The notes beneath the pieces were generated by a model. It had not been told where the DNA came from. It ran no database searches and saw only the letters and a list, made by a program, of their open reading frames with translations. DNA of 64,000 nucleotides from Acidobacteria bacterium Ga0077534 (GTDB taxonomy: Bacteria > Acidobacteriota > Blastocatellia > Pyrinomonadales > Pyrinomonadaceae). Positions 53,062-61,063 of this stretch are shown here, piece by piece. The stretch covers positions 62,001-126,000 of the forward strand of contig LNEI01000025.1 of NCBI GenBank assembly GCA_001464455.1, written 5' to 3'. Positions within the stretch are counted from its first letter, which is position 1; each line of letters begins with the position of its first letter. The translations under genes were made by a program, and so were the position numbers.

Positions 53062-54993
53062 CTAAACCGTAGCTCCCGGATATCCGGAACCTAGCTTCTC
53101 AGCGTTCCCTTCGGCGAGCGAGTTGACGATCTCGTAATGGAAATAGTCGAACTTTGCAGCGACAGGCGGCTGAACGCGTTTGTCATACATTTCGCGAGAA
53201 CGGTCTATCGCCTCACGAAGACGGACATATAGATCGCTTGCTTCGCGTCCCTCAGTTACCTTCTTCTCGTTGTAAAGTTTGATCTCAGAAACCAGCAAAC
53301 GAGCGAAACGACGCGCGTCGTTGTGAATACGCCTTTCTTCTTCCGGAACCTCGATAGGAAGATCGACATTTCTTTCGCTCAATCGGGGCGTCGGAGCTTT
53401 TACCACCGGAGCCTCCATAACGGGCACTTCCGGCTGATGGACAAAACCACCTCCACCGACAACTGCAGCGGGCTCAAACTGATCTTTTGGCTGTTCAAAT
53501 GGCGATGCTACCGGAGCTTCATCGAACGCAGGTTGCCGATCAAAAACCATCTCGCCGTGCTCGGCTTCGACTGTTTCAGGCGCTTCATCAAACGGAATCG
53601 CAGGGGTCTCGACGACCGGCTGCTCGAAAGAAGCAGGCTGCTCAGCACGGTCAAACTCGGCGTCGCGCTCCCTCATTGCCTCGTCGCCCGGATAAGGCTC
53701 TTCGGCGAATGGGTTATTGTCGTGGGCTAATTCTACGGGTGCCGGTGCGGGCTCTGCCGCCGTCGGCTCGCTGACCTCAAACTGGCCGTAATTTGCAGGC
53801 TCAGCATCGAACGGATTTGACGAAACTTCCTGCGGGAATCCACCTTCATATGAAACGCTTTCGCTGAAGGTAAATGAATCGTTATCTGCCTGGGCTTCAG
53901 TTGCGGGCTCATCGGAGAACGACAACGTCTGCTCAAAGCTCCGCGGCTGATCAAAAGACCCGGCCGGCTCTGTAAAGGCATCACGCGGGTCGACAGCGGG
54001 CGGGGCAAAATGATCGACCTCTTCCGGTTGATGCTGAAATTCTTCCGCTGCCTCAGCTTTTGGCTCTTCGTATTGGATCTGTGTTTCTTCAACTGGTGCC
54101 TGGGGGGCTTCAGCTTGCGTCGGGACGTTTTCGAAATCAGCTGCCGCGACAGCTCGGTTTTCAGCCTTTGCGGTCTGCATGGAAGCGAGCAGTTCAACCG
54201 TCAGACCGGCTACTCGCACTATTGTTTCAAGTGCCTCGCGATTGATCTTCGAGTCGGAGCTATAGCTGCCGGAATCGGCATAAAGGACCGCTACACCCCG
54301 TCCGCGAGCTACAAGTGGTACCGCAACTCCGCCGTCGCCATCAGCAAACTCAAGCGGATTAATGAACGCTCCGTCACCGGGCCGCGATTCGGTAGACGTC
54401 GCTCGCGACGAGATCGCTGAGCCGAGGACCGAGTCTGAAGCAACAGGGAAATGGATATCGCGAATTGCACCGTCCGCCGCCTCACTCGCTCCAAAAACCT
54501 TCCAGCCGGAAAAATGCTCAGACTTAATAATGAAAAAAGCACCTCGCGGGGCAAAACTACCTGCGTGATGAACCAGAGCTTTCAGGATGGCGCTCTGCGA
54601 ATCCTTAGAACTGATATCATCGACCGCGTCCCGGATCGCATCGTATTTGGGCTCAACCGGAGCAGCGGCGGCGACCGGCATACCCGCAAGCGGAGACTGG
54701 CCGAGATTTTCCGCCTCGACCATTGCGTTTGCCGCAACGCGGGCTCCTTCATCGCGGGCAAGTCGAAGATGCTCAGCGAGTGAGCTCTGAAATGCCGGGT
54801 CGAATGTGCGTTCGGAGTCAAAACGAGCCGAGAAGCTCTTAAATGCCTCATCAATTTGAGACTTCTGTTTTTCAAACTCGGCCTCGATCTTGGTTTGAAA
54901 CTCGGCCGTTTCCTGCTTCATTTCCCCAAGGACTGATTTAAGATAGCTCTCAAATTCAGTTCTGAGACTCTGTTCGAGTTCTTCACTATTCAC
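53062..54993 (-). CDS. GAF-like domain protein with coiled-coil N-terminus and conserved C-terminal helical domain
   Basis: A 643-aa cytosolic protein. Residues 1-90 form a coiled coil (EFESYLKSVLGEMKQETAEF). A GAF-like domain spans about 120-265 (ILKALVHHAGSFAPRGAFFI, IHFPVASDSVLGSAIS, GGVAVPLVARGRGVAVLYAD). Residues 280-530 are a long acidic, Pro/Glu/Ala-rich linker. The last 110 residues (RRFARLLVSEIKLYNEKKV, DLYVRLREAIDRSREMYDKRV) match a helical C-terminal region seen in many Acidobacterial multidomain regulators. There is no GGDEF, kinase or DNA-binding domain, so it is probably a sensor scaffold. Confidence 0.72.
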   Translation of the reverse strand: MNSEELEQSLRTEFESYLKSVLGEMKQETAEFQTKIEAEFEKQKSQIDEAFKSFSARFDSERTFDPAFQSSLAEHLRLARDEGARVAANAMVEAENLGQSPLAGMPVAAAAPVEPKYDAIRDAVDDISSKDSQSAILKALVHHAGSFAPRGAFFIIKSEHFSGWKVFGASEAADGAIRDIHFPVASDSVLGSAISSRATSTESRPGDGAFINPLEFADGDGGVAVPLVARGRGVAVLYADSGSYSSDSKINREALETIVRVAGLTVELLASMQTAKAENRAVAAADFENVPTQAEAPQAPVEETQIQYEEPKAEAAEEFQHQPEEVDHFAPPAVDPRDAFTEPAGSFDQPRSFEQTLSFSDEPATEAQADNDSFTFSESVSYEGGFPQEVSSNPFDAEPANYGQFEVSEPTAAEPAPAPVELAHDNNPFAEEPYPGDEAMRERDAEFDRAEQPASFEQPVVETPAIPFDEAPETVEAEHGEMVFDRQPAFDEAPVASPFEQPKDQFEPAAVVGGGGFVHQPEVPVMEAPVVKAPTPRLSERNVDLPIEVPEEERRIHNDARRFARLLVSEIKLYNEKKVTEGREASDLYVRLREAIDRSREMYDKRVQPPVAAKFDYFHYEIVNSLAEGNAEKLGSGYPGATV

Positions 54994-55223
54994 TACGTTT
55001 CTCCTCCATCAAACAAAAAAAAGTGAGTTTTTGAACGGTTATGTATCGGTGGATTTGGGCAGATAGTCGGCCCCAAGGCGGAATGCGGGGTTTGTGCATA
55101 AACCACCGACCATTGGATTATCCACAATAGAGAGCCCAAAAGTCAAGAAAATCTTGTAAAACCAACAAAATAAAGTTTGTTGAACACTGGAAGATTTTAT
55201 TTATTGATCATTTGAAGGAAGGC

Positions 55224-55796
55224 TTAGGTCGCGACCACGGTGATCTCCGGATCGATCTCCTCGCGGATCATATTTTCGATAGCCATGAGTGTCCCGGTCA
55301 GCGAGCTAGGGCAACTACCGCACGCGCCCTCGTACCGTATCTTTAATGTGTTATCTGCGAGTTCAAGGACCTCGAGCCAGCCGCCGTCGCCAGCAAGATA
55401 TGGGCGAATACGGTCGTCGAGCAGTTCGTTTATGGCCGCAAGCTTTGGGTCATCGCTTGCCGCGGCAGCGATAGCTCCGCCAACCGCCGCGGCCGCCGCT
55501 CGTTTGCCGTTGCCATTCGAAACCACAACAGCCTCAGCCGCACGGATCGGCACTGCGAGATCTGGGAGTATCTCGTCCCACTCGGCATCATCTGTCTTTT
55601 CAACCGTGATCATCTTGTCCATGTAGAAGACCGAAACGACCTCGCCGACGTCAAATATCGACTTTGCGAGTGAATTCTCCGACGCATCCTCTGCCTTTTT
55701 GAAAGAGTGCGACGTGCCGTGCGACACCGGTTCCTTCAATATGAACTTGACGGCATTCGGGTTTGGAGTTTCTTGAATGTCTGCGATTTTCGGCAT
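55224..55796 (-). CDS. Nfu/NifU C-terminal-domain Fe-S cluster carrier
   Basis: A 190-aa Fe-S scaffold/carrier. The N-terminal Nfu domain begins DIQETPNPNAVKFILKEP; the C-terminal NifU domain has INELLDDRIRPYLAGDGGWLEVLEL and the cluster-binding CxxC in GACGSCPSSLTGTLMAIENMI. An Ala-rich hinge joins the domains. The start at 55796 (ATG) is preferred to the upstream TTG at 55811. It transfers [4Fe-4S] clusters to target proteins. Confidence 0.94.
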   Translation of the reverse strand: MPKIADIQETPNPNAVKFILKEPVSHGTSHSFKKAEDASENSLAKSIFDVGEVVSVFYMDKMITVEKTDDAEWDEILPDLAVPIRAAEAVVVSNGNGKRAAAAAVGGAIAAAASDDPKLAAINELLDDRIRPYLAGDGGWLEVLELADNTLKIRYEGACGSCPSSLTGTLMAIENMIREEIDPEITVVAT

Positions 55797-55967
55797 CAGT
55801 TTAATTGACAAGAATAAATCATTACATTTTTGTCAACTTTCTACTATGCCACATTGATTCGGCGTTTTCAAGATTATCCGCGATGATTTTTTTCAGATGC
55901 ACGCTTACTGAAATGAGAGTGATTGCCTGCAAAATCTTTGGGCAGAGGAATCCTTTCCTAAGAAAAA

Positions 55968-55987
55968 AAGGCCGAAAATCGGCCTTG
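55968..55987. terminator. Terminator hairpin near the Nfu gene
   Basis: AAGGCCGA / TCGGCCTT (8-bp stem, 3-base loop), preceded by an A-run. On the minus strand it would be followed by a T-run and so terminate the small membrane protein transcript. Confidence 0.85.
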
Positions 55988-56050
55988 TCTAGAGACAAAT
56001 AAGATCTGAATGGCGCACCAATGCCCGGATCGCGAACAAAGGCAGAGAAA

Positions 56051-56242
56051 TTATTCAGTTATATGAATTTCCTCTTTCTTTGCCATCCGTCCCGCGAGGA
56101 ACATACCGCCAAGCCCGACTGTCGCAAGGGCGCAGACGAGAGCGATTACCAAGTACAACTTGTTATCGTTGCTGCTCGTGTATTGATAAAACGAGAAAGC
56201 TGCCGCGACAGCAGCAACCAGAGCCAATAACGCATAGAGCAT
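56051..56242 (-). CDS. Small two-transmembrane-helix protein
   Basis: A 63-aa protein with two hydrophobic segments (LLALVAAVAAAFSFYQY and LVIALVCALATVGLGGMFLAG) and a charged tail ending MAKKEEIHITE. GGAGG lies 7 bases before ATG 56242, so a small membrane protein is likely real. No family recognised. It lies downstream of prmC on the same strand. Confidence 0.7.
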   Translation of the reverse strand: MLYALLALVAAVAAAFSFYQYTSSNDNKLYLVIALVCALATVGLGGMFLAGRMAKKEEIHITE

Positions 56243-56415
56243 ATCAACACCTCCGATCGAATGTGAGCTAAACCGCTCACAGGTTTGGGCCGCAGATGGT
56301 TGAGTGCACAAAAAGCCACGCCAACCGATCCTGACAAAACAGCTACGTTATCAAAAAACTATTTCTTGTAGAGTACCGCAATATTACTCCCGTTCTGGTT
56401 TTAATTGCAAGCTAA

Positions 56416-57276
56416 TTAAGATATGAATCGCGGGCCGGGCAAACTCGCTTTGACTATGCGTGGAATTCTTTGAAGATCTTCGACGAACTCGATGTTTGAC
56501 CATCCGAAGTTATTCAAAAGCGATTCGACTGCGTCAGCCTGTCCGAAACCGATCTCCATAAGCAGCACGCCTCCTGGCAGCAGATGATCTTGCCCATCGC
56601 GGATGATCCTTCGAACCAAGTCGAGTCCGTCAGTGCCAGCAAAAAGCGCTGTATGCGGTTCGAAGTTAGCAACTTCCGGCTGCAATGTCGGTAGGTCAGC
56701 ATCCGGCACATAGGGTGGGTTCGAAACGACCAGATCAAATTTCTCATCAATGCCAGTAAATAGGCCCCCGTGCCGGATGTTGAGTCTATCCGCAACAAGA
56801 TGTCGCCTCGCATTTGACGATGCTACTCGCAGAGCTGTCTCCGAAACATCGACCGCGACCGCCGACGAGTCGGGGACCTCTTTAAGGATGGAGACTGAAA
56901 CACATCCCGAGCCCACACCGATTTCAAAAAAGCGCGGAGCCCCTCTCGAACGAAGGAACTCGATCGAGGCTTCTACGAGCAGCTCCGTCTCGGGCCTGGG
57001 TATCAGAATTCCCGATTCGACAAAAAAATCCCGGCCGAAGAACTCACGTTCACCGGTTATGTAGTGAAACGGTTCGCGCTTCGAGCGTCTCGCGATCAAT
57101 GCATGAAAAGCGGCTATCACTGATGCGTCGGGTTCATCCTCCGGGTGCGCAAATAGAAATGTCCTATTAGTGCCAAGAGCGAAAGCAAGGAAAGACATCG
57201 CTTCCCGCCGCGGCTCGGCGATGCCGGCGTCACGAAGTAGTTCCGATGTCCGATCGATCAGGGTCTTGATATTCAT
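56416..57276 (-). CDS. prmC: Release factor glutamine methyltransferase
   Basis: A 286-aa SAM-dependent methyltransferase that methylates the GGQ glutamine of peptide chain release factors. N-terminal helical domain LLRDAGIAEPRREAMSFLAF; IPRPETELLVE; SAM motif FEIGVGSGCVSVSI; and the catalytic NPPY in DLVVSNPPYVPDADL. Length and motif order are normal. It is divergent from the DUF4149 gene. It normally sits next to prfA, which is not seen here. Confidence 0.96.
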   Translation of the reverse strand: MNIKTLIDRTSELLRDAGIAEPRREAMSFLAFALGTNRTFLFAHPEDEPDASVIAAFHALIARRSKREPFHYITGEREFFGRDFFVESGILIPRPETELLVEASIEFLRSRGAPRFFEIGVGSGCVSVSILKEVPDSSAVAVDVSETALRVASSNARRHLVADRLNIRHGGLFTGIDEKFDLVVSNPPYVPDADLPTLQPEVANFEPHTALFAGTDGLDLVRRIIRDGQDHLLPGGVLLMEIGFGQADAVESLLNNFGWSNIEFVEDLQRIPRIVKASLPGPRFIS

Positions 57277-57360
57277 TGCTTTCTAAAACCGGCTGCCTTT
57301 CAACATTTTGCCCTTTCTGACTAAAAACGCCATAATAGGGCTAATTTATTTGAAGGCTTT

Positions 57361-57891
57361 ATGAAATTTTTCTCCGATATTCGGCTTCTGATGTTAGCGA
57401 TTTGGCTGGGAGCTGCCTTTTTCTTTATCGGAGTTGCTCAATCGGCGTTTGCCGTTCTGCCGCAACGCGAATTGGCCGGTGCGGTCGTTAACCGAAATCT
57501 TGCGATCCTCAACTACAGCGGGCTCGTGATCTCGGTTTTGCTTATCCTGACGTCATTTGTCGCGTCATCGACGGTGAATCGATTTTGGCTGTGGGTAGAG
57601 CGAGTCCTGCTTGGTGTTATCACTATCGCTTGCGTCGTTGGGCAGTTTGTTCTTGGATTTTGGCTCGCGTCGATCCGCACTCAAATCGGCAGGCCGATCG
57701 ATGATGTTGCAGCGGACGACCCTTTGCGGCTGCAGTTCAACATGGTGCACGAATACTCTGTCTGGGTGCTTTTCGTTGGCCTGGCAGCCGGGCTATTAAC
57801 GTTCTTCATTATCGCAAACCGTAAATTTGGTAAAGCGGCACCGGCCGAAAAGGCCGACGTTTACGATTTTTCAAAAGAGTTTAAGGTCTAA
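57361..57891 (+). CDS. DUF4149 integral membrane protein
   Basis: A 176-aa protein with about four transmembrane helices, matching DUF4149 (RLLMLAIWLGAAFFFIGVAQSAF, LNYSGLVISVLLILT, WVERVLLGVITIACVVGQF, VHEYSVWVLFVGLAAGLLTFF). The conserved RxxQFNMVHEYS segment near the C-terminus is typical. Function unknown. Its stop is 5 bp before the GrdB-like gene, so both are probably one operon. Confidence 0.9.
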   Translation: MKFFSDIRLLMLAIWLGAAFFFIGVAQSAFAVLPQRELAGAVVNRNLAILNYSGLVISVLLILTSFVASSTVNRFWLWVERVLLGVITIACVVGQFVLGFWLASIRTQIGRPIDDVAADDPLRLQFNMVHEYSVWVLFVGLAAGLLTFFIIANRKFGKAAPAEKADVYDFSKEFKV

Positions 57892-57896
57892 AAGTT

Positions 57897-58688
57897 ATGG
57901 AATTGATCGAAAATAGCGGCGTATTCGCGGGGCGGTTCTCACGTTGGAACGCAAATGATTCGCTTTCAGGTTACCCGTGGGTTGAGAACATTCACGCCCC
58001 GTTCACGCCCGTTCGCCGAGCGCTGCCGATGCTTAATTTAGCAGTTATTTCATCGGCCGGAGCGTATATCAATGGTATGGATCCTTTCGATATAACGAGT
58101 CGCGATGGCGACCTGAGATACATCGAAATTCCGGTTGAGGTTGAAGCCGAGGATCTGAGTTATTCGGCAAAGGGCTATGACCCGAAAGCCGTTGAGGAAG
58201 ATCGAAACTCACAGATCCCTATCGACCGCCTTCTCGAATATCAATCAAATTCTGTGATCGGTGCATTGAACAGCGTTTGGTGGAGCATCAGCAGCCATAT
58301 TCCAAACGCCGCCCGTGTCGCCGACGAACTCGCCCCGGCGATCGCTGAGAGGCTCCATCGTTACGAAGTGCAGGCCGCACTTCTCATACCGGCTTCACGC
58401 CTCTGTCATCAAACTCTCGGGATTATTGCTCGTGGTATCGAACAAAGCGGTATCCCGACAATGACCATCGCTGTCGATCCAAAATTGACCGATATGGTTC
58501 GCCCTCCGCGTACCGCGTACTACAATGGGGAGCTTGGTTCGGTCGCGGGAAAGCCTAATTTTCGCGAATATCAGCTTAGGATACTTGACGAGGCTTTAAG
58601 GTGGACTGAAACCTTCGACCAACCTGGTTCACGCAAACTAGCGGTCGATCTCGAAACATCCGTCGAGGCTGCCCGCGGGGAACGATAA
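57897..58688 (+). CDS. GrdB-like protein of the glycine/sarcosine/betaine reductase B family (no selenocysteine)
   Basis: A 263-aa protein matching the selenoprotein-B reductase family, with RALPMLNLAVISSAGAYING and ALLIPASRLCHQTLGIIARGIEQSGIPTM, where anaerobic GrdB has its selenocysteine. The frame has no internal TGA, and Cys170 is the only cysteine seen. So the glycine-reductase redox pair is absent, and a different, non-reductive role is likely. There are no grdA, grdC or thioredoxin genes near. Similar stand-alone proteins occur in Acidobacteria and Chloroflexi. It follows the DUF4149 membrane gene by 5 bp. Confidence 0.82.
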   Translation: MELIENSGVFAGRFSRWNANDSLSGYPWVENIHAPFTPVRRALPMLNLAVISSAGAYINGMDPFDITSRDGDLRYIEIPVEVEAEDLSYSAKGYDPKAVEEDRNSQIPIDRLLEYQSNSVIGALNSVWWSISSHIPNAARVADELAPAIAERLHRYEVQAALLIPASRLCHQTLGIIARGIEQSGIPTMTIAVDPKLTDMVRPPRTAYYNGELGSVAGKPNFREYQLRILDEALRWTETFDQPGSRKLAVDLETSVEAARGER

Positions 58689-58701
58689 AATCTCGGTTCT
58701 C

Positions 58702-60135
58702 CTAAGGATTAAGCAAAACATAAAGTCGATCAGCCCAATCAGACTTTGCATTCTTAAGTATCTCGTACTGGGTTTGAGCCATATCACGGTTGCCTAATTT
58801 TAGGTATGCCCGCGCGAGATTGTATCGGGCTTTATCAAAGTCCTGATTGTAGCTGACTGCTGTGTTGAGAGGCTCGACGCTTTCCTCGATCTTTCCGGCT
58901 TCGAGCAAGCTTTCGCCAAGATTGCCGTAGGTTCTCGCGTCAGGCCTGTAGATCTTTAATGACTCAAAGGTGGCAGCCGCGTCGGCGTAACGCTTCTGTT
59001 TGAACAGGGCAAGGCCGAGCTTTTCGATGGCGTTTACGTGATCGGGTTTGAGGGCTATGGTTCGGCGATAGGCCAGGATCTCCTCGTCTGTTCGCGTCAA
59101 CTTGCCCAAAACGAGGCCAAGCGAATACTGGGCTTCCCAGCTGCTTTCGTCGATGCGGATCGCCTGACGAAACGAGTCCGCCGCTTCCTTATACATGGCC
59201 AGAGCGTAGCTCGACGTTCCGACATTTATGTGAGCGGCAGCCCAGTCCGGTCGAAGTTTCGCCGCCTGCCGCGAGGCCTTTAGAGCGTCAATATGTTTGT
59301 CTAGAGCCCCGTAGCAATAGCCAGTTTGATACCATGCCTCGGCATACGTCGGGTCGGTCTCCGCCGCCTTCTCAAAAAGAGCGGCGGCACGCGTGAAGTC
59401 ATCACGCGAAAGCTGAGCGAGCCCCTGCGAATACAGACGTTCGGCCGCGGAGCGCTTATTTCGCTGAGCTTCTGAACTGAAAGACATGAAGGTTTGAAGT
59501 TCGCCGACCTTCAATTGCGAGATCCGTTCGGCAGGAACCGCAAAATTCAAGCTTTGCCCCTCAGCAGCTTGGAGCGTGGCCACGCCTATGACTTGACCCG
59601 CCATATTCACGACTGGCGAACCGGATGAGCCCGGCGAGATCGGAGCAGTGATCTGAATTATCCTGCCGTAACCCGATATTTCGCGAACTGCTGAAACGAT
59701 CCCATTTGAAACGCTGCCCTCAAGTCCGAAAGGATTTCCGACCACCACAACGGATTCCCCTTCTTGGGGTGCTGTTTTCAATATTGGCAATGGCTTCGCG
59801 TCTATTCTCGGCAAATCGACACTGAGCAATGCCAGATCAGCTTCACCGTCGAGGGCCAAAATGCCCTTGACCGCGAATTTCTTGCCGCTCAGGAGGTGAA
59901 CCTCGACCCGGGCCGCTTTCTCGATGACGTGACGGTTTGTGATTACCCTGTCAAATGCGATGAAAAAGCCGCTACCACGCGATATCGGATTGTCCTTCGC
60001 ATCAAAAGTCTCGATCGCGACCGCAGACGGCTTGATGCGTTTAACCAGTTCCGGCAGAAAATCTTGAGACCGCGCCGCGCCCGCAACCACAAGCGTCATT
60101 ATTAGCAAAAGAATAGGCCTTGGCGAAAAGTTCAT
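58702..60135 (-). CDS. Trypsin-like (HtrA-type) serine protease with TPR repeats
   Basis: A 477-aa secreted protein. After the signal peptide, an S1C-type protease domain (30-215) has the triad His69 (TNRHVI), Asp100 (DGEADLALL) and Ser171 (PGSSGSPVV). No PDZ domain follows. Instead about seven TPRs span 235-465 (AERLYSQGLAQLSRDDFTRAA, AEAWYQTGYCYGALDKHIDAL, ARTYGNLGESLLEAGKIEES). TPRs probably recruit substrates in place of PDZ. ATG 60135 is used; the longer frame upstream is rejected. Divergent from tRNA-Asn. Confidence 0.9.
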   Translation of the reverse strand: MNFSPRPILLLIMTLVVAGAARSQDFLPELVKRIKPSAVAIETFDAKDNPISRGSGFFIAFDRVITNRHVIEKAARVEVHLLSGKKFAVKGILALDGEADLALLSVDLPRIDAKPLPILKTAPQEGESVVVVGNPFGLEGSVSNGIVSAVREISGYGRIIQITAPISPGSSGSPVVNMAGQVIGVATLQAAEGQSLNFAVPAERISQLKVGELQTFMSFSSEAQRNKRSAAERLYSQGLAQLSRDDFTRAAALFEKAAETDPTYAEAWYQTGYCYGALDKHIDALKASRQAAKLRPDWAAAHINVGTSSYALAMYKEAADSFRQAIRIDESSWEAQYSLGLVLGKLTRTDEEILAYRRTIALKPDHVNAIEKLGLALFKQKRYADAAATFESLKIYRPDARTYGNLGESLLEAGKIEESVEPLNTAVSYNQDFDKARYNLARAYLKLGNRDMAQTQYEILKNAKSDWADRLYVLLNP

Positions 60136-60359
60136 TCCTATTGCAAAGTATAGCGGAATGATCAATGTCGCGAAAAGAAAATAGTGTGAGCCATCCTAGC
60201 ATGTCTTGTAGTACGCGCTTAAACTAGCCTTGCCAAAAACGAGGAAGACGTCTCAGATGGCTGCCCGTTCGTTCGTATTTTAAGATTGCTCCCACATTTT
60301 TTCCCCGAAAGCGGTCACCGCTATCGAAGGCAGCCCCTCAGAACAAATAACTCCAAAGC

Positions 60360-60386
60360 TTGACAACCGCCCGTGAACTTTTTAAT
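60360..60386 (+). promoter_or_regulatory. Candidate promoter for tRNA-Asn
   Basis: TTGACA (60360-60365) and TTTAAT (60381-60386) with a 15-base spacer, 44 bases before the tRNA. The spacing is short of the ideal 17. Confidence 0.45.
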
Positions 60387-60429
60387 CTTTATGTTCGCCG
60401 TCACGTGAACACGTCGGGGCGAACAGCAT

Positions 60430-60504
<75 letters not shown>

Positions 60505-60520
60505 ATCTTTACAACAACTT

Positions 60521-60554
60521 AGCGGCAGTCCCCAGGACTGCCGCTTTGCTTTTT
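60521..60554 (+). terminator. Terminator after tRNA-Asn
   Basis: Perfect 11-bp stem AGCGGCAGTCC / GGACTGCCGCT with a 3-base CCA loop, followed by a T-rich tail. Confidence 0.92.
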
Positions 60555-60555
60555 C

Positions 60556-61063
60556 CCGTAATCTTTCCCGTTATCCAAAAAACCGGTCATGCGACTGATA
60601 CCATTTAAAAACTACTTTGATATCGAAAAGGGTATTTCTTTAACGTAAAATTGATCTATGCAGGGGGCGATCGATGGTGATTAAAACTATCGGGCTCAGC
60701 GCGATTCGTTAATTTATTGGCTGGATCATATGGCGAGCCGTTACGAAGGTGTCGCTCTGGAGGGGAATACCATCGAATAGAATTATGAAGAGTAGCCGCT
60801 TCCACTAGGCGCTCGCCAAGTTCGGAATCTTCGTTAAGGAGAGCGGGTCCTTGTCAAACAGGTTGTAGCATTGGCAATCCGCTCAGCTAGGCTCTGGGGT
60901 CCACTGGGCAGTGTTTAAGCCTTTTATCTAACGGTTGTTAGGTCCGACATGCTAGAGCAAGTTCTAGATTGCGGTTTTGTGAGCCGCCCCGCACTCCCGG
61001 TTCCGTTCGGGCAGTAGCAGGTGTCAACTCTTGACGCAATCAAGGATGTTGGTATGGAAACTT
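60556..61063. other. Stretch of about 500 bp with no recognised gene
   Basis: No convincing ORF, RNA gene or promoter is seen between the tRNA-Asn terminator and the 3' end of the serine ammonia-lyase gene. A few short inverted repeats occur (for example CCCG / CGGG near 60992-61007). There is no codon-like periodicity and no integrase remnant that can be named. It could be a decayed insertion next to the tRNA, or an unrecognised RNA. Confidence 0.5.

Noticed and set aside
57897-58688. Selenoprotein with in-frame TGA
   Set aside because: The frame is free of TGA and the Sec region contains only one cysteine; no SECIS-like element was looked for further.
60556-61063. tmRNA, RNase P RNA, 6S RNA or group II intron
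   Set aside because: None of the characteristic conserved sequence blocks of these RNAs could be recognised.
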